From Taeniopygia guttata (taxonomy: Eukaryota > Chordata > Aves > Passeriformes > Estrildidae), in contig NC_133063.1 in assembly GCF_048771995.1 (NCBI RefSeq), forward strand, positions 10,522,063 to 10,586,062: a stretch of 64,000 nucleotides of DNA, read 5' to 3'. The notes below the pieces were generated by a model, which made no database searches, had not been told where the DNA came from, and was given only the letters and a program-made list of their open reading frames with translations. The position numbers and the translations under genes are program-made. This document shows, piece after piece, positions 11,351-20,809 of this stretch. Within the stretch, counting starts at the first letter, position 1. The number at the start of each line of letters is the position of its first letter.

Positions 11351-13941
11351 TTCATTGTTTTGCTGTCAGGAATCATTCTTGGTGTATGCATTTCTGCAGC
11401 ACCTGGGAAAGCAATACCTTTCCTCACCCTGCAGGAAACTTTAAATAATTGGATTTGCACTTATAACAAGGTTTTTGGTTTACAGTTGGATTTGATCTTA
11501 AGGGTATTTTCCAATGCAAATAATTCAATACTGCCATATCCTGGAGTGAGGAATATCAAGGGATTCATTCAGGGTGATGAGCAGCTCTTGCCTTTGTGCC
11601 ATGCTATAAAGTATGCCTGCACAAGCCCTTGTCTGTCTACTGAATACAATCACAGTTCTACACATTGTTTTAGCATGTGTTTGACATGCCAAACATGTCA
11701 AATGTGAACATTCAATGTGAACATTTGAATGCTCACTCCATTAACTTTTCTGTAGTAGGCTGCAGCTTGGTAGCTCTCTTTGTATCTAAATGTCCTAGCA
11801 GATGGGCATTGGATTTAACTGTCCTTCTTGTGTTTGTACCATGATAAATACCCACACCTGGCAACACTGAGTTGGTATCTGTTGTTTATATTCACATGTA
11901 AGAAAAAGGGCACGCTGAGAGAGCTTGTGTTAATGTGATATTGCATGTGACACAGAAAATTAAGAGTCATTTACTAATTAACAAAAAGCAAATAAATATT
12001 TCAATAGGCATGCCTAGAATAGCCCTGGAAAAGACACAAGACATATTAAATTTGAATTTTTTATTCTTTAATACTCTGTACCACTTGTATATGTAAGAGA
12101 GAAGGATACTACCAGCAAGTAAAACTGGCAAAAGAGAAAAATGTTCCTTTTTAACTTCTTATTTACAGATGAACAAGTTGTAATCAGTTTTCTCAGGGAA
12201 CATTCTACTGACATTCTACAGAGCATGATGTTGGATTACAGTTTTCTTCTAGTGAATAAGGAAAGCTAATCTAGCAATGCTAGACAGATCTGTGTCAGAT
12301 TCTTTTTTATGGCTTACAGGTATTTCTCCCCAATATTTTGTGACTTTCTTTTCCTTCTTTACACTACTAAATAAATAACAAAATGTGGTTTAAATTTGAT
12401 CTTCCAGCAATTTCTAACAAAATACGGATATATACCCTGAGGATATGAAAGCCTGGAGGATAAATTATGTATTTCCTGCTAGTCTGGTAGGGCAAGTGGT
12501 GAGTAGTATCTCAATCTACTTGTGTTAACCACTTCCAACATGTTGATTGCCAACAGCAGCAAGTCCTATTGTGTGGAGAAACAGATACTACAAGGCTCAA
12601 AGCCAAACTGCTGATACCTCGTTAGCATGACCAGTGACTCTGCCTTATTTTATCAGAGACTCTGATTGTTTACACTCATCAAAGGTCAGATGAAGAATTT
12701 TTATACTTCTGTTTTGGTTATTGCAATTCAAAAGACCATGAAAGTGGCAAGATCTCTAAGGAAGTTCTGCCTTCACAGAATCATTTGCAGTTATTTTCAG
12801 CTTAGACAATATTCCAGTGCACATGGGGTTGCATGCACAAAACTCCAAGGAAAAAAATCCCTCTTACTTACTTGAAACAAGGAATTTTTTTTTCCCATTG
12901 TCTTACATTCCTACAGAGCCATGAAATGCAAGGACTTTTGAACCCATTTTGAGCCTAATAATTCATTTTATACACCGAACTTCTTAAATCATTGCTTCAA
13001 TACACATCTGTCACATGCTATTGACTTTGCTGCTACCATTGCTGTTCTTTCAAGTGATGAATCTTGTTCCACAAGGCTGGCAAGATGAAAATCCATTTCA
13101 GAGTCTCCAACAGGGAGTCAATTTATCATTACTTCAGTAAGCACTCTTTGCTGCATAGCGCATTAATTCTCTCTCCTGGTCCTCCTTATCAAAGGTGTGG
13201 GGGCTTTCCTGAAATATGGTTTATTTGATTAAATACTGCTAATTTTCCTTCATGATGAAGGGCAACTGAGATGGTATTGTCCAATTTTTATGCTATTTCC
13301 TTTTAGGTCTAGCCATTGTATCCTGTAAATTACATATACAACTAACATATGTATTTATTTTCTTTACATTTCTAATGGCCAAGCATCCTAGGGTTAATAT
13401 AAAATTGTATTAAATTTGTATGTTACATAAAGGCAGCTTTTTATGTCTGTCAATTCATCTGTCCAGATATCTAGCTACCTACCTACCCACCTACTCAACT
13501 ACCCAACTCTCTCTAAAGTTTGAGAATAGCTTTTGTAGTAATCATCTCCCTTTACACTAATTCTCAGATTTTCAGCATCCCAAGCATGCATTTACTGAAA
13601 AACACCAGTTGAGCTCTAATTTATACTGTCCACCTGGTCCAGTTGAATTGTGAGCTTAAAAAAAAAAAAAATTGCAGCCTAGAAAGGGAGAACATTGAAG
13701 CAGAGCAAAAGACTTCTTTTGTTGTTGGGTTTCTTTTATCAGAAAAGGTAGATTTTGTATTTTTTCTTGTTGTTCTAATTCTCTGCTTCCAGTGAAAGTG
13801 GAGAACAAAGGAAGTGGAAGAGATATACCCAAAGACCCATCCTTCTAATGTGGAAATGAGTTTAGAATGGTTTGGCAAAGACCTCTGTGAATGGAGCCAG
13901 GTTGTGGATCTGACTCTCCAGTTGAATATCTATTCTTTCAG
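11351..13941. other. AT-rich spacer, nothing recognised
   Basis: No exon, RNA gene or clear transposon was identified. A degenerate CTAC/CCTAC simple repeat sits at about 13,478-13,510. Confidence 0.4.
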
Positions 13942-14130
13942 GTCATTATTTTTTGGAGTTTGCCTTTCTCTGCACATCGTGCTCCACGATCAGCCAAGAG
14001 CCCCCAGGACTCCAGGGCCATTTCCACAGTACCTCCTCATACAGGAAATCCTGCTGCAGCTGTGGTGATTGAAAAGCTTTTGAAAAAACACTGGGATGTG
14101 CTACCAGAGGTATCAGAAGTGAAAGACTGA
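13942..14130 (+). other. Orphan open frame with a possible splice acceptor
   Basis: An acceptor-like TATTCTTTCAG precedes 13,942, and an open frame then runs 62 codons to TGA at 14,130. It ends with the helix-like motif VIEKLLKKHWDVLPEV. No family is recognised and no partner exon was found. It could be a remnant exon, a transposon piece or chance. Confidence 0.2.
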
Positions 14131-15409
14131 CCAGGCATTCTCACATGAGAAGAGGAAAACTCTTAGTGCCTAGCACAATTTCTGCCTAAGACATTAATGC
14201 AAAATGTACAGTTTGATGATATGCAGTCAGAGGACTGGTACAGCCTGAAGGTACAACCAGTTAGAGTTCATTCAATCAGTGGGAGGGAAAAGACCTATGC
14301 ATTAATGTAGAATGTGCTATAATCTGCATTAACGTAGATGCACTCTGATCTATGTTAGTGTAGACCACTATAAAAAGAGGGCAGGAGGAAAAGGAAATGT
14401 GCATCAAACTGGGGAGTGGAAGAGGAGGTAGTACCAGAAGCACTCTTCCTAAGGATGTTAATTATACATTTTGCAGATATGTTTCAAAAAACTAAACAAG
14501 AAAACCAAAACCAACCAATCAACCAAGAAAACCCCAAAACCCAGCAAAAAATTGAAGTGTTGTTCTTTAAAACTTTGTAAACTGTTTTTGGACACATTAA
14601 GTTTGTATTTTGGGTGATCAGTTTGTTGGAGAGCAGAAAGAAGTTAATACAGACAGTTGAAGGAGGAAGGAGAAGTAATAACATTTAGCTCATTGCCTTT
14701 TTGTTTATCATATTCATACAGTGTCTAGGACAGCTCATTCTGACCAGAGAAAAGGTTGGCTGATGGAGCACAGTGGGGAAGTTGCAGATTTGCCACTTCC
14801 TCGCAGCAAGCAGCAAGCTCAGTGACTGAACAGGCAGTTGCTGTCCTGCTGCATGTTCCTGTGCTGGCTCCCAGACCTAGTGTGTGCTGTATACCTCACA
14901 AACATCTCATGAGATGCCTTCTGAGAATGACTCAGCCCACAAGAACCTGGGTGGCAAAAAAATTCTCTCAGGAGGACGAAGGGGCCAACCAGCAGACACT
15001 CATCCAGGTGAAGTGGTAGTGGTCTTCTGTGATGGAGTGAACACACTCATGGATAAGGGAAAAGCTACAGATCTGGGGCAATATTCCCCACAACATCCTT
15101 TGCTCTAAATGGGAGAGAAGTGGGTTTGATGGAACTATTCAATGGAAGTGGAATTGGTTGGACTGGCATATCTAGATGGTAGTAGTCAATGGCTTAGTGT
15201 CCCTATGGGCCTCAGAGAAAAGTGGTGTTTCTTGGGGGCCCATACTGGAACAAGTGCCATCTTTGCCAAGGACATAAGACAGAGGGATCTAGTGCACCCT
15301 CAGCAAAATTGGGGGTGACACCATGTTGCAGAATTTCTGAGAGAGAGAGGGCATGATTTATGTCTGGAATGAGATTTGAGCTACTCCAGCCTAGGCCTCA
15401 GATATGGGC
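14131..15409. other. Spacer with no recognised gene
   Basis: Moderately AT-rich sequence. Short open frames on both strands lack splice sites or family resemblance. Confidence 0.4.
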
Positions 15410-15700
15410 CTTGTGAGAACTTGAAAGCGTATAACGCAGTAAGAAAAAGAGCTTGTGGCACAGTTAGAAATTATATTAAGGTGTGGATGTGACGCACACC
15501 TTTCTGGGTGTGAATTAGTATAGGTTTATAGTGTGGAGTTTAGTCCACCTTAAGACAAAGACAAACAATGTTAGCTTGCCAATAAGAGTGCCTTTGTAAA
15601 CCGTAAACTATATTGAAGTGTATATAAACTGCCATCTTCTAACTAATAAACGGAGAACGTTTGATTGACCACATTGGCCTGATCTGTGTTTGTCCTGTCC
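15410..15700 (+). mobile_element. LTR-like fragment
   Basis: The segment carries a TATA motif (GTATATAAACTGCC) followed about 20 bases later by AATAAA (CTAATAAACGGAG), then a short U5-like tail. This spacing is typical of an LTR promoter and poly(A) region. Family and exact ends are uncertain; the CR1 element starts just after it. Confidence 0.4.
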
Positions 15701-15734
15701 AGTTTTCTAGTCTTACAAGGTCCCTGGCTTTGAC

Positions 15735-16438
15735 ACCATGCTGAGCAGGAGGCATATATGAGGAGTGTAATGCCATCAAGAGGGACCTGGACAAGCTCAA
15801 CAAGTTGGCCCACAGGAACCTCAACAGCTTCAACAAAGCTGGGGTTACAGCTCAGAAAGCCAACTGTGTCCTGAGCTGCATCACCAGCAACGTGGGCAGC
15901 AGGTGTGTCTTCACTCTGCTCTGTGAGACACCACCCGGAACATTACATCCAGCTCTGTGTCCTCCCAGCATAGGAAGGACACGGACCTATTAGAGTAAGT
16001 GCCGAGGAGGCCACCAAGATGATCAGATGGATGGAATGCCTATGCTATGAGGGACAGGCAAGAGAACTGGGCTTGTTCAGTTTGGAGAAGATAAGGCTCT
16101 GGGAGACCTTACAGCCCTTTCCGGTACCTAAAGGGGCTACAAGAGGGCTGGACAGGGACACTACAAAGATCTATAGTGATAGAAGGGGAAATGGCTTCAA
16201 ACTGAGAGAAGACAGGGTTAGATTAGATGTTAGGAAGAAATTCTTGATTGTGAGGGTGCTGAAGCACTTGCATAGCCTGCCTAAAGAAGCTGCATCTGTC
16301 CCTTCCCTAGGAGTGTTCAAGGCCAGGTTGGACAGTGCTTGGACAACCTTGGACAAGGTGGCCCTGTCCACGGCACAGGGGTTGCAACTAGCTGGTCTTT
16401 AGTATCCCTGAAATCCCAAAGCATTCTATGATTCTGGG
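15735..16438 (+). mobile_element. CR1 LINE, 5'-truncated 3' end
   Basis: The segment matches the CR1 3' region in order: TTCAGTTTGGAGAAGATAAG, GGAAATGGCTTCAAACTGAG, TTAGATTAGATGTTAGGAAG, GAGTGTTCAAGGCCAGGTTG, and the terminal ATTCTATGATTCT repeat. CR1 is the main LINE of birds and is usually 5'-truncated like this. It is diverged and no reverse transcriptase frame remains. Confidence 0.85.
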
Positions 16439-17016
16439 ATTTCGGGTAAACCAAGTAGCTTTCCTCATATTGGTGACTCATGCTGTTTACTGCATGTTTC
16501 AACCTCCAGGCCAGCAATTCTTCAAAAAACATAAAAACTACATTTCTCTTTCAAAATCTCAAAAGATATTATAAAGCTCCATGCTTTCAATTTTTTTTTT
16601 TTTTTTTTACTAGAATAATAAACCATTAATGTTGTGCATAACAAGATAATAACTTACACAGTCACCTGTTGTGGAGTACCAGGCATAAGAATGTTTTATC
16701 TCGTTCTGACTGTTGTAACAAAAAAGCTGTGACTGGAAGAGAGGGTGTTGTGGAGATGGGAAAGCACTGAGCTGAGCCAACATCTCTTTCTGTTTTGAGA
16801 CTTGTGCTTAGTGCTGCTCTGTGAACTCCCACTCCAGACTCCCTTCCTGGAAAGCACCGAAGGGCTGACTGCACAAGCCTGAAACAGTGGCAAAATCTGT
16901 TCTACATAAGAGGTGTGCACCAGGAAAAGTTTAAAAGGAAGTGGATCAGTTCCCCTCTCTCTCTCTGTCTCTTGCACTCCCTCTGTTCACCCCATTTCCA
17001 AGTAACAGTTCGCTGA

Positions 17017-17018
<2 letters not shown>
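16439..17018. other. Spacer with no recognised gene
   Basis: Ordinary sequence with a poly-T run near 16,592-16,609. No gene or repeat family is recognised. Confidence 0.35.
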
Positions 17019-17066
<48 letters not shown>

Positions 17067-17069
17067 TTT
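17019..17069. repeat. (AT)n microsatellite with poly-T end
   Basis: About 20 AT dinucleotides are followed by a run of T. The tract abuts the end of the minus-strand LTR remnant. Confidence 0.95.
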
Positions 17070-17219
17070 CATGGAAAGTTCCAGAAGCCCTCTGGCCAAT
17101 CGCCAGCTGTTGATATGCATGGCCACTTCCAATCAGTTCCAGAGTCCTTTACTCTTTGGATAATCTCACCATAAATTGTCTGGGTGTCATCCATTGTGGC
17201 TTCTCTTCTCCTGAGGTGT

Positions 17220-17737
17220 AGGATATGGGAAGGGAAGATATGAGCTTGAGATGCTGTGGGAGGAAAACACTGTAAAAGAAACTACACCCCCTTTTCTGTG
17301 CATCAAATTGCTCTTCAGTCGCCTGTTCTAGAAAGTTCATTGGTCTATGCTTGTTCATTGGCCCCTGTAAGTTGTTATCCACCCCCTGTCCCTCCATTTG
17401 TTGTTTCCTGATCATCCCATCCTTGCTCCTCCCCTTGTCCCTTCCCTGGCTGGTTCCTCTCTACAGTTACCACTCCTACCCTGTCCTAGTTGTATACCCT
17501 AGACCGTCCCTCACTCAGGGTTTTTTTGCTGCCTATGAGCCCTTCAGCCTCTTCTCCTGCCCCTCAATAAACAGAGTCGGAATTTCAAACAGCAAGCTTC
17601 TCTCGTCTCACTGGTTGGCCTTCATTACTACATCTGCACCTCGAGCATCTGGTGATTCGCAGGAGATAGCCCCACTGACCAAAGAGATGGCTCTTGGGAA
17701 GGCGGCCCTCCAGGTAACATCTGCCTGAGAGGCTGCA
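17220..17737 (+). mobile_element. LTR-like sequence nested in the older minus-strand LTR
   Basis: The partner LTR at 40,189 is continuous across this point, while this copy is interrupted by about 0.5 kb. The insert has an LTR-like block at about 17,258-17,650: it begins TGTGGGAGGAAAACACTG, has AATAAA in CCCCTCAATAAACAG, and then a U5-like tail. This shows at least two waves of insertion. Confidence 0.5.
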
Positions 17738-18701
17738 CTGAGGCTTACTGTTGATTGTTGATTGTCTGATGTGTGACCACTTTACTGCCCATCCCCTCCA
17801 GGACAAGCTCCCACAACTCCCCCTTTCTGGTTTTATTTCAAATGAAAGGTAAAACAATCATAGTAAAAATAATAACCTTGTCTTAACTAAAAATAACACA
17901 ATATTTTATAGACTTTAACTAAACTTGAGAATTAAGATAAACCAGTGAGTTCATATTGCAGGGAATAACTAAACAAGAATTAAATACAGTTTTCATTTCC
18001 CCTCACTTCTAAGGGCCCAAGTACCGGGCAGCTCTCCGCCACTTCATTCCCCCTCACTTACCCATAAATCAAAAGAGAAGAGAAAATCAAAAGGACTGGC
18101 TATGGTACCTTCCCCTGGTGCCCTGCCCTAAACACAAAAGCCAAAAGAAAAGGCTTTAGTGGGGACCAGCCTGTGAGGACCTTTTGGTGTGGCCGGGCAC
18201 GGGTCTCCTGTGGGGCACCAGAGTCGCTCCTCCGGCTGTCCGGAGGGTGCCGACTCTCCTTCCTAAATAATTAAAAGAACTGGGGTGACTGGCTTCTGAG
18301 GGTCGCCTGTATCGGGAATCTCTGAAACATGAATTACAACAAAAATCGGGGACTGCTAATACAACAGGAAAGCAGGAGCAGGGTTGAGGGCTGTCACAAA
18401 GTGGGTTAAGGTAGAATCTGGGGATGCATGGCCAGTGCCATCCTGGCATGGGCACGGAAAAGGAGGGCAGATGGCAGATGGCTGGTGGCTGGCCTGTGCT
18501 CTTGAGCAGGTTCCATCTCCAGTCCTGTCTTTCTCAGGGAGAGTGGGTTCAGGGAAGTGGGTGAATGAATACGAAAACTGGGAAAGGAAGTCTGTTAAAA
18601 ATTGTGCAACTAAAATTTAAATTTAAATGATTGTCAAATTTTCTGTCAATTACCACCAAATATTGCAACATAAATTATTTTCAATAATCACTATATGATC
18701 A

Positions 18702-18703
<2 letters not shown>

Positions 18704-18751
<48 letters not shown>

Positions 18752-18775
18752 ATTATATATATATATTATATATTA
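18704..18775. repeat. (TA)n/(TG)n compound microsatellite
   Basis: TA dinucleotides pass into TG dinucleotides and back to TA-rich sequence. The tract lies inside the minus-strand LTR-element remnant; the partner copy has only a short remnant of it. Confidence 0.9.
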
Positions 18776-18895
18776 ATAATGTATCAAACGTACATTGAAA
18801 AAAAAATTGAGTTCATGGAAAAGTTTAAAGTCTATGGGACATGATAAGCGAAAGGTTAAAGTCTAGGGGACATCCTTCCAGGGCATAGCCCCAAG

Positions 18896-19274
18896 AAGTC
18901 CCCCAGCAGGCCCACAGGCCTCCACAGTGGCTCACGCAGATCCAAACTGCACAAGTCTTCACTCCCACAAGTTGGCATTAGTTCCCGTGGCAGAACTTGC
19001 CTTCCCACTGGACACTCACTGCTCCTGCTGGAGCAGGTATTTGTTTCCAGGGATTATCTGCAGCTTCTCTTTTCCCAGGTGCTGCTGGACTTCACCAACT
19101 CTGCAACCACTGCTGTGCACATGATGGTCTGAGGGAGGATCAGAAATCTGAGTCATGGACTGGCTGGCATTTCTGAATGAGCATAAGGCCTGGGCATCTT
19201 CCAGCCAGGCCATGCTGCCCTCCCTGCTCCTTTACTCATACGGCTGCTACCCAGCTGGCTGCTTCTGGAGACCC
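18896..19274. other. Unique sequence upstream of the CpG-rich block
   Basis: No exon or repeat is recognised here. Confidence 0.35.
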
Positions 19275-19640
19275 ACAAGGACTTTCACAGCATGGTCCCC
19301 CGCCCCCCCGCCTTTCCCCTCACCAGGCGGGCCGTCCCTGCCCCTCCCCGCGGCTTTCCCGTTGCAGCCCCCGGGGTTTCCCTGCCCCTGTCCCCTGCCT
19401 CCCGTCCCGTTGGCCGCGGCTCAGCTTCCCCCCCGCCCCCGGCACGGGCTATACCCGAGCCCCGCTCGGTACCCCGGGGTCTCGGGACACGCTCCCACAG
19501 TGAACACGTGTTTGCACCCAAGCCCCGTGTCGCCATTTCGTCTGTTCCCGCGCGAACTGAGCCTCGCAGAGCCGAGGGGAAAGCGGCCGCCGCCTCTCCC
19601 TCCCTCCTCTCACGGCAACAGTCCTGACTTTCAGTCGGAC
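19275..19640. promoter_or_regulatory. CpG-island-like block upstream of copy C
   Basis: A sharply bounded stretch with very high GC and many CpG sites (GCGGGCCGTCC, CCCCGCGGCTTTCCCG, GGTCTCGGGACACGC, AAAGCGGCCGCCGCC). It lies about 1.2 kb before the ATG of copy C. It could hold a distal promoter or first noncoding exon of copy C. It is not present before copies B or D, so it is not essential to the family. The open frames across it look compositional. Confidence 0.4.
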
Positions 19641-20365
19641 ACACAGAGGGAATTTTCATCAGGACACTATGCAGCCTGGAAGGAAGCTTCTGAGCTTTCG
19701 AAGGCTTGTGGTTGCTCTGTTTCCCTGAGCCTGCCTTCCTAAGGTGTGCCCACTGGCTGAGCTCTTTGCTCTCTGCCTCATGGTCTCCTCCCTTTTAGGT
19801 GGGACTTGCCCATTTTGCTGCACTGATTTCCTCCCCACAGCAGCTTCTATGTTGCCCCGCACTGGGATTTGATTTCCTTTTCCTTCTTTCTGTGCGTCCA
19901 TTAGAGTCAGATCTCTGTGACTCTCTGATGTGTGCCCAAGGAAGTTGCCAGAAGTGAGTCACAGACCCCAAAGGCTTCTTGGAGGTGCTGGGATTGTGCA
20001 GCAGCAGTGTGCTGTGTGTGCAGCAGGTTGGTTACTTGGTTTTTCTCCCCACCTAGGTGTTATTCTTCCTTCAGCAAGCCCTACAATGTGCTGGTTGATG
20101 TTAGCCGTGCAGTAAATGGGCAGGAATGACAGGCATTCCAGTTTAGGGAACTCTCCGGGATATTAGCAAAATAAGCAAAGCACAATTTCATCCAGAGGAT
20201 TTAAAAGCAAATTTAAAATTGGCTTTAGTCAGAAGCACTGCTGGCCAAAAGGGCCCGCTGCCTTTGGTTTCCTCACATCCTGGTTCTCTCTCAGTGTTCA
20301 GCTTGGCGTACAGGGTGTATGGGCTTGGTGCCCGTTTTGTGTTACTCTTGCTTCCTTTGAGCTGT
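19641..20365. other. 5' flank of copy C, diverged relative of the copy B flank
   Basis: From about 20,220 the sequence shows patchy similarity to the flank of copy B at 42,760-42,960 (for example CAGAAGCA, TGGCCAAA, TTTCCTCACATCC). Copy D lacks this part because the duplication starts at 20,366. Confidence 0.4.
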
Positions 20366-20502
20366 GGCTTATGGACTGCAAGGGGCTTTTGTGCTGCTTT
20401 GGGGCAGAGGAGATCTTTCCAGGCTTTTCTTTTCTGTCAGCTGCAGAGAAGGTTTGTTTGCTATGCATGAATCCACAGAGCAACCTGGAACGGCTGCTAT
20501 TG

Positions 20503-20530
20503 TGATGTCAGCAGAGGGTTGCCAGGTAAC
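20503..20530 (+). promoter_or_regulatory. CRE-like site and RFX X-box-like site upstream of copy C
   Basis: TGATGTCA at 20,503-20,510 is one base from the CRE TGACGTCA. GTTGCCAGGTAAC at 20,518-20,530 fits the X-box pattern of two inverted half sites (GTTGCC and GGTAAC) separated by one base. The pair lies about 280 bases before the ATG and is conserved in order in copies B and D. RFX factors drive cilium and testis genes; this role here is inferred. Confidence 0.45.
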
Positions 20531-20669
20531 AGCGCTGTCAGCAGGAGGTTCTCCTGGTGCCTGCAAGGCCTCAGCGTCCAGAGCAGCTCTTGGCGCGCTC
20601 ATTGCAGGAGGATCACCTCAGCTGTGCTGTTCTCAGATTACAGCAGGTGTCCTTTTGTGTCTGTAGTTT

Positions 20670-20747
20670 CTTGCACAGTTTGTGGAGTTGTGCAAGTGTC
20701 CTGTTTCTCCCCTTTTTTTCCTTGCACAGTCTGGGGACTTGTGCAAG
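20670..20747 (+). repeat. Two equally spaced inverted repeats before the copy C start
   Basis: CTTGCACA...TGTGCAAG occurs twice, at 20,670-20,696 and 20,721-20,747. Each has a perfect 8-base stem and an 11-base loop. Copy D has both at 54,739-54,765 and 54,790-54,816; copy B does not. The half site TTGTGCAA also resembles a C/EBP site. Confidence 0.5.
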
Positions 20748-20809
20748 AGGGGGTTTGTTTCCGTTTTTTGTTCCCCTGGCCTACGGACTTGAGCAGCACT
20801 GCTCAAACC

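Larger units (their letters stand above)
17070..18895 (-). mobile_element. LTR-element remnant, minus strand, inverted partner of 39,160-40,440
   Basis: Read on the minus strand, it has an internal 3' segment (18,895 down to 17,816), a purine tract (GGGGGAGT), and then an LTR that starts TGTGGGAGCTTGTCC at 17,815 and continues to about 17,070. The same order appears on the + strand at 39,160-40,440. A second LTR-like piece is nested inside it. It is a broken fossil without recognisable gag or pol. Family uncertain. Confidence 0.7.

Noticed and set aside
19155-19742. Long overlapping open frames on both strands at 19.2-19.7 kb
   Set aside because: They follow from extreme GC content, which removes stop codons; Pro/Arg/Ala-rich products without domains.
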